Assembly (NCBI GenBank): GCA_037179515.1
Contig: JAXCGZ010003859.1
Coordinates: 23,501-87,500, forward strand
Length of the DNA stretch: 64,000 nt
Direction: 5' to 3'
Source: Halocaridina rubra
Lineage: Eukaryota; Arthropoda; Malacostraca; Decapoda; Atyidae
The position numbers and the translations under genes are program-made. Below, one piece after another: positions 10,556 to 23,012 of the stretch. Below the pieces are notes generated by a model. The model worked only from the letters and a program-made list of their open reading frames with translations. It had not been told where the DNA came from and made no database searches. Each line of letters starts with the position of its first letter. The stretch's first letter is position 1.

Positions 10556-11940
10556 GTATGAACAGAGGAGGTTTTCCCTCCACAACGTGGAAGCGGAGTT
10601 CAGGTGTCCTTCTGCAGTGCTGCAGTGGTAAAAGCGGAAAAAGTTTTCCCTCTGCAATATGGGAAACGGAGTTGAGGTATCCCTCCACGCTGCTACAGTG
10701 ATGTGAATGGAGGAGGTTTTCCTCCGCAACATGGGAGCGGAGTTATGGTGTCCCTCCGCAGTGCTACAGTGGTATGAATGGAGGTTTTCCCTCCGCAACA
10801 TGGGAGCGGAGTTCAGGTGTCCCTTCGCGTACTACAATGGTAAGTAAGCTACAGCAGTAAGAGCTACAGTGGTAAGTAAGCTACAGTGGTAAAAATAGAG
10901 GAGGTTTTCCCTCCGCATCGTGGAAAGCGGAGTTGAGGTATCCCTCCGTGCTGCTACAGTGATATGAACGAAGGAGGTTTTCCCGCCTCAACATGGGAGA
11001 GAAGTTATGGTGTCCCTCAGCAGTGCTACAGTGGCATGAACAGAGGAGGTTTTCCCTCCATAATGTGGGAGCGGAGTTCAGGTGTCCCTCCTCAGTGCCA
11101 CAGTGGTAAGTAAGCTACAGTGGTCAAAACGGAGGAGGCTTCCCCTCTGCAATGTGGGAAGATGAGTTGAGGTATCCCTCCATGCTGCTACAGTTATGTG
11201 AAAGGAGGAGGTTTTCCCTCCACAACGTGGGAGCAGAGTTCAGGTTTCCCTCTGCAGTGCTACAGTGGTAAATAAGCCGGGGGCACAGTGGTAAAAAATG
11301 GAGAAGGTTTTCCCTCCAAAACGTGGGAAGTGGAGATGAGGTATCCCTACGTTCTACTACAAGGATGTGAACGGAAGAGGTTTTCCCTCCACAACATGGG
11401 AGCGGAGTTATGGTGTCCCTCCACAGTGCTACAGTGGTAAGTTAGCTACAGTCCATCCGCAGTGCTACAGTGGTAAGTACAAAGGAGGTTTTCCCTCCAC
11501 AATATGGGAAGTAGAACTGAAGTATCTCTCCGCAGCGCTAAAGTGGTAAGTTAGCTAAAGTGGTATGAACGGAGGAGGTTTTCCCTCCACAACATGGGAA
11601 GCGGAGTTGAGGTATCCCTCCACAGTGCTACAGTGGTAAGTACAGAGGAGGTTTTCCCTCTGCAACATGGGAAGCGGAGTTGAGGTATCCCTTTGGAATG
11701 CTACAGTGGTAAGTTATCTACAGTGGTATGAATGGAGGAGGTTTTCCCTCTGCAACATGGGAAGCGGAGTTGTGGTATCCCTCCGTAGTGCTACATTGGT
11801 AAGTAAGGAGGAGGCTATCCCTCCGCAATGTGGGAAGAAGACTTGAGGTATCCCTTCACAGTGCTTCAGGGGTTGAACGGAGAAGGTTTTTCCATCCTCA
11901 ATGTGGGAAGTGGAGTTGAGGTATCTCTTCGCAGTGCAGG
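10556..11940 (+). repeat. Tandem array of ~17 units in the BEL leader
   Basis: Degenerate direct repeats with a core of GGAGGTTTTCCCTCC, an (A/G)CAACATGGGAAGCGGAG part, a GTTGAGGTATCCCTCC part and GCTACAGTGGTAAG. Basic spacing is 70-75 bp, with some units stretched to about 90-120 bp by an extra TAAGTAAGCTACAGTGG segment. The core blocks start near 10,568, 10,640, 10,714, 10,783, 10,903, 10,977, 11,049, 11,139, 11,210, 11,306, 11,379, 11,487, 11,578, 11,650, 11,740, 11,812 and 11,885. Within a unit the GGAGG..CCTCC pairs could form a hairpin. Confidence 0.9.
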
Positions 11941-12105
11941 ACCTGTTGACTAACCAAAGTGGAATTAAAATTACCCTTGTGCATTGGTGAAAACGGAGTT
12001 AAGGTTATCCATCCACAGCATTGGGAAAGAGAGTTGAGGTTATCCCTCCGGAGTGTTGGCTTAGTCCGACTGAGGAAACACGCAGATCGCTTACCCGAAT
12101 AAGAA

Positions 12106-13154
12106 ATGGAGGCAAGCAATAAGGATAAGGAATTGAATATAGAAAAGGGAAGCCCCAGGATGCGGATGACAACTGAAGGCGAGAAGCAAGATTCCAAGAT
12201 AATTACAAGAACAAATATGGAGACACATGTGAATGAACAACACGGAGAACTAAAAGACGAGGCACAGGAGCCGATGAAGAAGCAACCGACAGCAGCAGAG
12301 GCAGCCCTGATGATCAGTGTCTTGGAGTCCATTAAGGAATCCATCAGAGGCATAGTTGAACATATAATGCAGGAGCAGTGGAACAATGACGAGTGGCTGT
12401 GAAGGAAGGAGTGGGTGCACGGAATAGAAGTGGTGGAAGAAGGCCCGATGGGGACAAGGAGCTATACCAACACAAGCAAAAAGAGAAAGGCAGAAGGTGC
12501 AGGGAACCACGAGGGTGAGGATCAAAAGGGCAAGGAAGAGCGAGAGAGAGAGAGAAGCATCGCTCGGATGCAGAAGCCGGAAGAAACGCGATTCCGGTCC
12601 ACTCGTGGATAGTGGAACCCACAGGAGCCGCCCAAATGCGAGCAGGACCAGTGATGAACAGCCAAGGAAATGCTCTTCGGCTCGACGGACTGCAGGTGCA
12701 ACTGATGGAAGTGTGGGAAGGACTGATACGGGAGGCAAGGAATGCTTACGACACTGAAATCAGACTGATCAAGGACGCCAAGGGTCGATTGCCTGTGGAA
12801 ATGTCATGCGAGTTTGGAGTGATGTCACAAATGAAAAAGAATAATACAGGAAGCCCCTGTGGAGCAACAGATCTCATAAGGTACATCGCAGAGCAGATGG
12901 GCAGTATCCATACACGGGATGCGCGGGCAAGACTTGACACCAGTCGTGGGTCTTCAAGGAAAGCCAGAGGCAATCGAGATGGACCAGAGCACAAGAAGGG
13001 GAAGGAAAGGGAGACAGGGTCTGAACTATGCCAATTGTGTCATGATAGACATTCGCCCGGAGCGGAGCGCAGGCTGGGTGGCCTGGGCGCGCAGCGGGAG
13101 CTGGGTGCCGGGCCAGAGCGCCCGTGCCGGGGGCCAGGGGGTATGCGAAAGTGA
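12106..13154 (+). pseudogene. BEL gag region (degenerate)
   Basis: An ATG at 12,106 opens 98 codons of charged, Glu/Lys-rich sequence directly after the tandem array. Further pieces in other frames continue to about 13,150-13,250. No zinc knuckle was recognised. Identification as gag rests on its position between the leader and the protease, so it is tentative. Confidence 0.5.
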
Positions 13155-13387
13155 TGCACATGCGACAATCCTGCACATCGACTATGACAGTAGGTCAACG
13201 GGGAGGACTAGTGAACGAGACAACGGAAGGGACCAGCAACCATCAAGCTGAGAAGGAGACATGTGTCGAGAGCAAGAATGAGAAGGCCATGATCAAGAGA
13301 GAAGACAATGGTCAGAACAAAGAGGTGACATGTGGCAGAAGAGAAGCTCAGAGCCACTAACTATGCCAGACGGTCCAGGGAATGACA

Positions 13388-13610
13388 TCAGGAGAAGTGG
13401 ACAGTTGCCTTGCCTATAGTGGAGGTATACATCAGGACGGGAGACACGAACATCACACAGAAGAGGTGGATCAAAACTCTAACCCTTCTGGACTGCGGGA
13501 GTGACTGTACATTCTGCTCACGCAGCCTGGTAGATAAGACCAGAAACCCCGAAGTTCCAATACAGATAGAAGTTAACACCATCAACCACACACGGCGGTG
13601 GGTCACATGA
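13388..13610 (+). pseudogene. BEL/Pao protease fragment
   Basis: The plus frame reads LPIVEVYIRTGD, then TLLDCGSDCTFCSRSL. The L-L-D-x-G-S-D-x-[ST]-F core is the signature of BEL/Pao aspartic proteases (Peptidase_A17 type). The frame stops at 13,610 (GTCACATGA). Confidence 0.75.
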
Positions 13611-14068
13611 ATGGTGGATCTGTGAATAATAGCAGCAATGGCTAGACGCCCGAAGGATCTGAGGCTCTACAAAGTCATAGTAGCCACCAGTCTGTAAAGG
13701 GGAATAACTGACTTCATCGCCAGAAGGGAAGAGATCTGCTGATGGAAGCACCTGCCTCTTTAGGGGAATCATACGTAAGCAACAAGGAGAACGCCGATGT
13801 GGAAATCCTCATAGGATTTGACCATCCGCGGGCCCTATTCCCGCTCGAGGTCAGGTGGGGAGAGGCAAAGGAGGCTCAGGAGGGAGAGGGGCTGTCGCCT
13901 TTTGACCATTAAGTTTTGAGCCTGTGGGAAAGTCGCGTAAGCAGGAGCGGAAATCACTACGTAATGCCGATCCCATTCAAGCAGTCATTGTCGCCTCAGG
14001 TCAACAATTGGAGATTGGCTCGTCACAGACTGGAATCACTAAAGAACAGGCTCTGTTAGGATAGGGCT

Positions 14069-14750
14069 TTGGGAAACGTCTACAAGGCAGAAATCCAAAT
14101 ACTCTTGATGGCGGGGTATGCGGAACGAGTGCCAGATCAAGACCTCCAACTCAGTGGGCATTGGATCTGGTACCTACCTCATCATCTGGTACTGAACCCC
14201 GGCAAACCAGGGAAGGTGCGTATTGTTTTTTACTGTGCTGTGACTCATCAAGGCATGTCTTTGAACTCACCAGTACTACAAGGGCTAGACTTAAACAATT
14301 AGCTCTTGAGATTCTTCTTCGGTTTTGACAGGGAAGAGTGGCAGTGACGGCAGACATAGAGGCCATGTTTTATCAGGTAAATGAGGTGGAGAACGACAGG
14401 GATGCCTTACGTTTCTCATGGAGGAAGGACGATCGAGACATACTCCCATCAAAGTGTTATTGATGACAGTACACGTGTTTGGGGGGTGTGGAGTTCAGCC
14501 TGTGTGGCTTACGCCCTATGGTGAACGCTTAGTGAGTACGGAAGGTCTTACAATGAGGCGGTGAGGGAAACCTCTAAAAATTTCTATGTATACGACCTTC
14601 TGCATTCCGTGGACAACGCGGACCAGGAAGTGGCCATAGCCACGCAGTTAATGAACCTAATGAGTAGAGGAGGATTTCCCCTTACGAAATGGTCAAGCAA
14701 CATGCCAGACGTGCTGAAAGGGATACAGAAGAAGGAGTTTTGTTAGTGCT
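14069..14750 (+). pseudogene. BEL/Pao reverse transcriptase fragments
   Basis: One frame (14,069-14,302) gives WYLPHHLVLNPGKPGKVRIVF and GMSLNSPVLQGLDLNN, the hallmark start of Pao-type RT. A second frame near 14,335-14,420 gives AVTADIEAMFYQVNEVENDR, the palm region. A third (14,561-14,746) gives FYVYDLLHSVDNADQEV, in which the YVDDLL active site is changed to YVYDLL. Frameshifts separate the pieces. Confidence 0.85.
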
Positions 14751-15059
14751 GGACGAGGTCTGAAATGCTAACAGCTGCACAACCAGATGGAAGGGCACTG
14801 GGAGTGATATGGGACCAAGCGAAGGACAAGATTGCAGTACAAATAGAGGTCAAAGATGAGCGCTCACTAGACAAAGCATATTAGCAACTTTCAGCACCGA
14901 CTACTACCCTCTCGGGATACTGGCACCATTCGTAGTCTGTGCCAAGTTCATCTTCTAGGAAGAGTGCTGGACTGGTAAGGGATGGGACGAACCAATCAGC
15001 AAGCAAGGTCAACAGGATTGGAAAGAATGGATGCACAATTTACGACAGTTGAGGGGGTT

Positions 15060-15430
15060 CACAATACCCAGACATTGGCACTGCCAGCTATATGCGCTCC
15101 ATTGACACTGAGGACAGGGTAAGCATATCCTTCGTTCTCAGTAAGACACGTTTTGTGCCTTTGAAGGGAATGAGTATACCTGGGTTGGAGCTATGTGCCA
15201 CCAAGCTAGCCACTGAAGTAACCGCCATCATTGCCAATAAGCTAGAGGTCAAGCTTGACAATGTCATGTATTGGACGGACAGTATGCTCATACTGCAGCA
15301 CATCAGCAATCCTAGCAGGCACTTCAAGACTTACGTCGCTAACAGGGTGGCAGCAATACAGCATCTGGCACCGATCCAACAATGGCATCATGTGCCCTCG
15401 GCACATGACCCAGCAGACGATGTATAGCGG
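15060..15430 (+). pseudogene. BEL/Pao RNase H-like fragment
   Basis: The frame from about 15,092 reads SFVLSKTRFVPLKGMSIPGLELCA, then YWTDSMLILQHI and VPSAHDPADDV. This is the BEL/Pao RNase H core with SIPRLEL-like and WTDS motifs. A stop at 15,425 ends it. No integrase follows before the 3' LTR. Confidence 0.85.
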
Positions 15431-15784
15431 GGCCTTTTGAGCCACGCCATGATGGCGAGGAGCAGGTGGACCAATGGGCCGGACTTCCTAGGCTACCCAA
15501 TGAAGCATTGGCCTCCGGAAGACACTCTACTGACAGGAGGCACTGAAGAAATGGAGCTGCGATGACCCTTATCACTAACAGCATTGATAGCTGAGACTCC
15601 ACCATCAGCTTGTCAGCAACTCTGGATTGTTTGTCGGGTACAGGTCAGGACACAGAAGGGGACACTGATGCAAGCACCAATTCATCTCTGCATCTCTGCG
15701 TATTGGAGGGGGTGCACGTTCCAAACACGTAATATGCCCACGTGGGGTTTGATCTCAGCAGCTGCTACTGCTCGATGGGGGGAG

Positions 15785-16379
<595 letters not shown>

Positions 16380-16384
16380 ATTAT
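16380..16384. repeat. BEL target-site duplication, right (ATTAT)
   Basis: Pairs with 4,370-4,374. Confidence 0.6.
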
Positions 16385-16795
16385 TAAAGTTAGTATTATG
16401 TATTTAAGCAGATATGTATTTTGTCAAAGATATTCTCCATTTAAAATTACCGCTTTCTACTAGCAAATGAATAACATTCTTAAGTACAAAGGGTATGACT
16501 TGAAAGAATCCTATATAGGATGTAATTCCTTTATATTTGATTCTGTATAAAGTACTTATGGTTTTAATCCCTCTAAGTAGATTTTCATTTGGTCTTGTAA
16601 CACCATTAGTCGTATGTTTATGTAACATATTATTAAAATCTCTTCTACGTAATAAACTCTGTTGAGGAAGGAGTGTTTCATATACCTCCTATTAATCCCA
16701 AGTCATCTGTGACGAAAATGGGATATGTGTTATAATTGTAACATTCATAAATAAAGTGGCCTACACTCGGCAACATAAAAGATATCTACAAGATT
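16385..16795. other. Unassigned AT-rich stretch inside Gypsy-A
   Basis: Lies where the integrase zinc domain should join the integrase core. No clear integrase reading was found. It may be a degraded part of Gypsy-A or a further small insertion. Confidence 0.4.
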
Positions 16796-17760
16796 ATTAT
16801 CATTCTTGCAGGTAAGGAATACATTAATTAGGCCACCATACACTTTGCATAGCCTCAGCCTTCATTGTTACTATACCACCGTGGCCAAAATGCAAAAACT
16901 TTAAGATTTCAGACCTAAGTTCAGTTGGAATTAGGATTCTATTCTTAAAACAGAATTACATTGTCATAGACAGTCAAGTCATTTTTTACATGAACATATT
17001 CATTGCATTCCTTACAATTGTATGGCCTACCAAATTTAACAAATGACATTAGTCTCATCAAAACAGGATCAGTTTTTGTAATATCTTGCACAGTTCCAAA
17101 AGTAATACTAAGAACTTCAAAATGTTCTATAAGTTTAATAAACTCTACAGGTATTTGGGTAGGTAAATCATCATCAAAAGGAAACCTGCTAAGAGCATCT
17201 GCTACATCAATTCTTTTTCCACTCTTATACACTAAATCAAAAGAAAATTGTGAAAGCAGAACAGACCATATAGTTAGTCTAGCATTCGAATCTTTAGGAA
17301 TTTATTTTTATTTTCCAAATAACCCTAGAAATGGGTTGTGGTCCTTTCTAAATTCAAAATTTCTTCCCAACAAAAAATATTTATATTTTAGTAACACCAA
17401 AAACCTTAGCAAGAGCTTCCCTGTCAGTCTGGGAATATTTTTTTCTTATGCACTAGAAAGTTTTTTTTTACCGGCAAAAACAATTGGTTTCTCAATTCCA
17501 CTCTCAACTTGCAATAAGACTGCACCTACTCCAATTGGAGAGCTATTCACTTATAGAATCACCTTAGACTTGCCAGTAAAGCATGATAAAGTCGTAGAAC
17601 TACAAAGTGATTTCTTAACTAGATCAAAAGCAATTTGACATTTTCTACACCACAAAAAGCTTACATTTTTCTTGGTCAAATCATGCAAAGGTGCTGAAAT
17701 ATCAGAAAACCTGTAAATAAATCTACTATAGTAAGAAAAGATTGTAATTCAAACTAATCT
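16796..17760 (-). pseudogene. Gypsy-A RNase H and integrase zinc domain
   Basis: The minus strand encodes the end of RNase H (YKSGKRIDVADALSRFPF, the typical linker motif). After it come a linker and the integrase H2C2 region (FLHFGHGGIVTMKAEAMQSVWWPN), which breaks off near 16,800. The RNase H body upstream (17,240-17,760) is frame-broken but recognisable by position after RT. Confidence 0.8.
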
Positions 17761-17786
17761 TTTGGCTTAGGAGCATCTAAGATTGC

Positions 17787-18521
17787 TCAGACCTTAGAAG
17801 GGGATGGTGATAATGCTCTAGCAGAAATTTCGTAACCCAAAAATTCAACAACTCTTTTGTCCACACCACACTTTTTTGCATTTAATTTGACATTAGCATT
17901 AGGAAATCTGTCAAATACTAATTTTAATTTGTTCTCCAGATCAGAAAGTGAAGAGGCACATACCAAAATATCATCTAGGTATACGACAGTATCTTCAATA
18001 TCACATACCAGTTCAGAAATAAATCTTTGAAAAATTCCTGGAGCAGAAGCCAGGCCAAAAGGAAGACATTTCCATTTAAACAAGCCTATCTCTGCAGAAA
18101 TTACAAGAAAATTTTGATCTGATTCACATACCGGAATGTGAAGATAAGCATTAGACAGATCACATTTAGCAAATTAGGTAGAACTATTTGTAATAGCAAG
18201 CATGTCATCTAAATTGGGCAATTAATATTTTTCAATGTTTATTTGAGTATTGAGATACTTGAAATCAACACAAACTCTAATATCCCCATTTTAAAAAATA
18301 AAAACTAGGACAATGGGGGCAGTCCACTCACTAAAAGCAACAAAGTCTATTTTGCCTTCATCAAGTAATGTATCTAAAGCCTTTTCCGCAGGATCTTTAA
18401 GTGCTAAGGGAATTTGCTTTGCTTTAATGAATATTGCATTATCCTTCGAATAAATCTTGGCTCCAATACCAGAAATTGGTTTATTTTCATTATTTGAATA
18501 ATTATCCAATAAAACATTCAA
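17787..18521 (-). pseudogene. Gypsy-A reverse transcriptase
   Basis: Minus-strand pieces read KALDTLLDEGKIDFVAFSEW, then KCLPFGLASAPGIFQRFIS, VYLDDILVC (active site) and VEFLGYEISARALSPSPSKV. These are the ordered RT motifs of Ty3/Gypsy. The frame is interrupted between about 18,084 and 18,290. Confidence 0.85.
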
Positions 18522-18584
18522 TTCAGCATTTCATATATTATTAACCTTTAAGCTCTCATCAATACCAACAAGTTTATTACCTAA

Positions 18585-19034
18585 TTAATTCATTGAATCT
18601 CTGCCACACTGGTCATTTTTCTTATGACAAGTAACATAGAAAGCAAGATGAACAGCAATTTTATCAAACAATACTTTAAGCTTGATTTTACCCTTGACAT
18701 TCACAGAATGTCCACCATAATCACGAAGATTTTTTGTTAGCAGGTTGGTTTCTTCTCCAACCTTCTTGCACCACTCCACCTTTAGCAAAGAACCTGTAGC
18801 ACCTGAGTCTGCTTCTACTGCCACTTTGACATCATTCAACAGAAAGTAGTACAATTCAGCATTCACTGCCTTGATGGAAACTGTTTCATCAATTTTTAAC
18901 AATTGATTATCTTCTGGAAATGAAGCTGGACCCTCATCTTCTTTACTTTCGTGTGAACCAACTTTCCCTGGGCCTTTTTTTAATTTGGACTTGGGAAATT
19001 CCCTAGTACTACGTGTGCAGGATGGTAATAACAC
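18585..19034 (-). pseudogene. Gypsy-A gag end and protease
   Basis: The frame reads KAVNAELYYFLLNDVKVAVE, then ADSGATGSLL, a retroviral-type aspartic protease with an intact D-S-G-A. It resembles the matching region of Gypsy-B (AVHAEQFYFSVNKMQVPFEV), which confirms the shared lineage. The upstream gag part is on the far side of Gypsy-C. Confidence 0.8.
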
Positions 19035-19290
19035 ATCCTACAAATCAGAAGTCTATTACCTAAGCTATGTTTATAAAAGTATCTCTTAAACTGCACTAAC
19101 TCCTGGGAACCGGCAACTCTAACATATCCGGCGGCATTATAATTCAATGCTATTGAGGACAAACAACATGCACATAGCTTAGCTGCACCAGTGTGTATGT
19201 GTGTGTATGAATGTTGCAAAGTGAAGGCACAAGCTATATTCACTCGGCTCCAATACATCCAGTAGCTCATTGATTTGGCACATTCGTAGT
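19035..19290. other. Unassigned stretch left of Gypsy-C
   Basis: About 255 bp with no recognised coding sequence, between the gag-protease part of Gypsy-A and the Gypsy-C duplication. With 27,087-27,112 it may form a separate short insertion of about 280 bp that Gypsy-C later entered. Confidence 0.4.
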
Positions 19291-19294
19291 CACT

Positions 19295-19420
19295 GTCGCC
19301 ACATGCAGCCAACCTACAACAACAACTACAGCACCAGACACCATCGGGAATCTCCCTCGCCATCGTACTCAGCCAAAAAGTATCGTACCTAACATACAGT
19401 ATACTATATGCATATCTACA
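19295..19420 (-). repeat. Gypsy-C 3' LTR
   Basis: Matches 26,957-27,082 (CGCCACATGC..CATATCTACA on the plus strand). CACT at 19,291-19,294 is the proposed target-site duplication. Confidence 0.8.
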
Positions 19421-19525
19421 AATCTTTCCCCCTTCAATGCAAAATTAAATCTGTGTTCCCTCCTTGAAGGCTAACAAAAAAAAGGAAAGAAAGAATACAA
19501 ATAAAAACACAAAAAGGGACTATTT

Positions 19526-19774
19526 TTACAAATCAAGCCGGGAAGGTGGATTACTATATCTCCCTGACCTAGTACTTACATACTGGGGTTCCCCATTATT
19601 CTCCCTCTCCTGCCTCATCCCTTCCTCCATGACTAAGGGATCACTCTCCTGGGCAGGTGTAGGAAGTGATGATTGCTCTGACATCCCAACAGGTGTGGCA
19701 AGGCTAATATACCTGTCAGAACTAGTATCAAAACCCATAGGTAAAGACTTGATGTGCCTTCTGTGTCTTACCAT
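19526..19774 (-). pseudogene. Gypsy-C pol C-terminus
   Basis: The frame ends YVSTRSGRYSNPPSRLDL, a typical tail of Gypsy pol proteins ([ST]-R-x-G-R-x2-x-[PK]-P-x-R-L). It stops about 100 bp before the 3' LTR. Confidence 0.7.
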
Positions 19775-20184
19775 GTAAGATCTATTCCCAACTTATTACT
19801 CTACCTTGGTGGAATTTCTTTCCCATTTATTTACTACATCAGATTTCAGGAGAAATGGTGATTTAACTCCTTCTAGAGGCGATGCCCTGGTTCCATGATG
19901 TCTGTCATAACTATGGGCTGATGCAGCCTTCATTCTAGCATCATTTTCAGCCACTTTCTGCAAGTCTGACCATCAGGGAATCAATTTGGACTTGATCATA
20001 GGTAGTCTTGTCCTAATCTGCCTGCCCATCAACAATTGAGCTCAAGAACAGTATGCAGTGGAGAAGCCCTGTATGTCATCAATGCCAAAAACACATCATC
20101 ATGGGATAGTAGTCTCTTGGCAGTCTGCACTGCCCTGTCAGCACTTTGATGCTCCTGGGGTAAATGAGGGTTTGAAGTACAATG

Positions 20185-20541
20185 TTAAAACCCATACTCT
20201 AATGCAAACTGCCTGAAAGCTGTGGACCCAAACTGCGACCTATTGTTCGACACCATCACCTCCGGGATACCAAACTTGGTGAATATATTTTTCAGCTTCC
20301 TTATAACAAATGATGATGTGGATTCATTTGAATATGTTATCTCAGTCCATCTACTGTAATAGTCTACTACCATTAAATACTCCTTCCCTTTGTAAAAACA
20401 AAGATCGGCTCCTATTTTCAACCAGGGCCTTTTGTGCAACACTGTTGGCCTGAGAGATTCTGCCCTTTGATGCCGACTATTCCTTAGCCAAATTGAGCAA
20501 TTATCAATCCACCATTTCAAATCTGGACCCAGATTAGGCAA
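20185..20541 (-). pseudogene. Gypsy-C integrase (fragment)
   Basis: The frame reads RPWLKIGADLCFYKGKEYLM, VVDYYSRWTEI, then KFGIPEVMVSNNRSQFGSTAF. This is the integrase core with the first Asp (GADL), and the second position changed from SDNG to SNNR. The H2C2 part (WWIDNCSIW) precedes it but is degraded. Confidence 0.8.
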
Positions 20542-20875
20542 CCATGCTGAATCCTGAACTCTTTTCCTACATTAATTCAGATATAAATGTCCCTTTGAGT
20601 GAATCCTCTGCAAAATTTCCTTATGCAGAATTCCTATCCACCACACTTAGATAAGTCCTGGCTGCCCAGTACTTACAAAAACCTGCATCATTACCAGCAG
20701 ACTCCAGCCAGCCCTCTAATACAAAGCTGATTACTAAACGTAAGTCCTTGTCCTTGGCTTGCTTTTCCTTTATTCTCTGTAACTGGGCTGGTAACTGGCA
20801 AATTTCCTACTATGCCACCTACAAAACCTTCCACTTCTGCTTCCAATGAAACTTCCATCTGATCACTATTCTCAC

Positions 20876-21469
20876 CTAGAGCCCGTTACAAGGCATCCAC
20901 TGACATGAATTTCCTGGCGTATACTCAGCCACCAATGAAAATTTTGCCAATTTCATTAGCATCCGTTGGCATCTAGCTGTCGCCAAATAAAAGTCCTTGG
21001 AATTTAATAGTGGTATCAATGGTTTATGGTCAGACTCCAAAGTAAAAGAGACTCCTATCAGAATCTGCTGAAACTTTTCACATACCCACGTGGCTGTGAG
21101 GAACTCTTTCTCAATTTGTACCCACTTTTGTTCTGTATTGAAAAGCAATCTTAATCAAAATGCTACAGTCCTCCATGCATTACTATATCTCTGCATTAAA
21201 ACTCCTCCTAATCCATATGAACTAGCATTTGCAGAAACCTTGGTAAGTTTACTGGAATAAAAACATCATAGAACTGGAGCCGAAGTCAAAATTTTCTTCA
21301 ACGCCTGAAATGCCTTCTCTTGGTCTTGTTCCCAAACCCAAGCATTCCTTGCAGACAAGAGGAGGGTAAGCAGTTGAATGACATCTTGTAACTTTGTCAG
21401 GAACCTAGCCAAAAAATTGACCATACCCAATAGTCCTTTTAGCTCTTGTACATCTGCAGGTCTATCCAT
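20876..21469 (-). pseudogene. Gypsy-C RT end and RNase H
   Basis: The frame at 21,266-21,469 gives ELKGLLGMVNFLARFLTKL and WEQDQEKAFQALKKILTSAP, the RT connection. The frame at 20,876-21,148 gives KEFLTATWVCEKFQQILIG, then TLESDHKPLIPLL, an RNase H core with ESDHKPL. Stops and shifts separate them. Confidence 0.8.
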
Positions 21470-21599
21470 GTTTAAAATTGCCTTTACCTTCTATGGATTT
21501 ATTCTGACTCCTTCTGCAGTAATGATGTGCCCCAGAAATTCTATTTGCTTTGCTGAAACAGACACTTCTCTCTATTCAGTTTCAATCCTAACCTCTTAA

Positions 21600-22153
21600 T
21601 TACATATAGACATTTCTTAGATTTTTATCCTGCTCCTTTTCTGAACCTCCACATACCACTATGTCATCCAAAAAGCATTCCACTCCTGGTAACCCGTCTA
21701 ACAATTCTGTCATTTTTTGCTGTAATATCTCTGGGACGACACAGATACCCATCGGTAACCTCCTAAATCTGTACCTACCCATGGGGGTCATAAATCTAGT
21801 GAAATCTCTAGATGCCTCATCTAGCAGTATCTGGTAAAACCCTGATTCACATCTAATTTAGAAAAATAAGCAGCCCCTCGGAATTTACTATCAACATCAT
21901 TAAATGTGGGAATTTCAAAAATCTCTCTTTTCAAATACTTATCAAGCTGTCTGTAGTCCACACACAATCGAACCTCCAAAGGCACTGGTACCATGGGACT
22001 GACCAAGTCTGTAGGGCGGGTTACCTTCTCAATGATGTCAGACTTCTCAAGATTGCTTAGATTCTCTTTAGCAGCAGATACCAATGGTATAGCCACTGAC
22101 ATAGCACACCTTACTCTGGATGGGATGGCCTCCTGTCTTAAACATAAACTCAC
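21600..22153 (-). pseudogene. Gypsy-C reverse transcriptase
   Basis: The minus strand gives VRLCVDYRQLDKYLKREIFE, AAYFSKLDVNQGF, RFRRLPMGICVVPEILQQKM and VECFLDDIVV (active site FLDD). Two frames are needed. Confidence 0.85.
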
Positions 22154-22186
22154 TGGCTCGGTCCTCCACCTCCCAAAGTCAAAAAG

Positions 22187-22640
22187 TTATTTTACCACCT
22201 CGATACTGCCCATAAAAACTATGATTTGCAACTCCAATGCTGCAGTCCTACTGAGCAAATTGTCTGATTTGCTTTTTGGGCTCAACACGTACATTCTGTC
22301 ATACAACTTCTTACCCTTATACTCTACTAGTGTACAAAACACCCCTATGATGTCCACTTGACCTGCAGGAGAGAACAATTTCCTGTCTGTTTTATTCAAA
22401 ACTTCAAGTCCCAAAATGGTTCTTACTCTCTGATAGGTGCTATAATTTATGATAGTTACATCAGCAAAGTATCCACCATAAAGTCCACTGCCTGGCCCCC
22501 CAACACTAGTGTGACTCTTAGCAGGTCTGACCCTGACACCACATCCCCAGCCAATTCTCCCAAAAATGCTTGAGCACACTTTAGCTCTTCTCCTTCAAAA
22601 GTGGAATCTGATTGATAACTCTTATCCACTGCATCCACCT
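22187..22640 (-). pseudogene. Gypsy-C protease region
   Basis: Contains GGQAVDFMVDT at the end of one frame and ADVTIINYSTYQRV at the start of another, with a one-base loss between them. Together they fit an aspartic protease whose D-T-G has been destroyed. Upstream, around 22,640-22,760, a Cys/His array of gag zinc-knuckle type (CKFCG..H..) is visible but carries stops. Confidence 0.7.
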
Positions 22641-22759
22641 ACTATCAGTCCCTTTACACATTACTGCAAAATGAATTTGGCTATGGCATTCCTTACATGT
22701 CGTCCCACATATGCCAGCTTTTACGAGGTAAATGGGACTACCCACAAAATTTACACTTA

Positions 22760-23012
22760 TTTTCTATGGTCCTAGTTGCTTCATTCTTACCTCTTAAGAA
22801 TTTAACCTCATCAATACTCTTACTTTGCACTTACTCTTGTTTCATGCCCTCATAGACATCATTATACATCCGACAACACTCGACAACGTCATCTAAAGTC
22901 CAGATCCTATCTTTTGAACAATACAATAGCTCTATCTTCTCTGCTAGCTCCTCATTCAGGATTCCAGCAACAAACTGATCACGAATGCTTTCCTTTCTTT
23001 TATTTTTTCAAA
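22760..23012 (-). pseudogene. Gypsy-C gag, part downstream of the LINE
   Basis: The minus strand reads IRDQFVAGILNEELAEKIEL, then LDDVVECCRMYNDVYEGMKQ, a conserved part of Gypsy gag. The part before the LINE is at 26,424-26,700. Confidence 0.7.

Noticed and set aside
10556..11940. CRISPR-like array
   Set aside because: Repeats are degenerate, there are no unique spacers of constant length, and the setting is inside a eukaryotic retrotransposon.
18980..19363. 127-codon minus frame rich in Cys
   Set aside because: It runs across the LTR of Gypsy-C and the unassigned flank, so the frame is composite.
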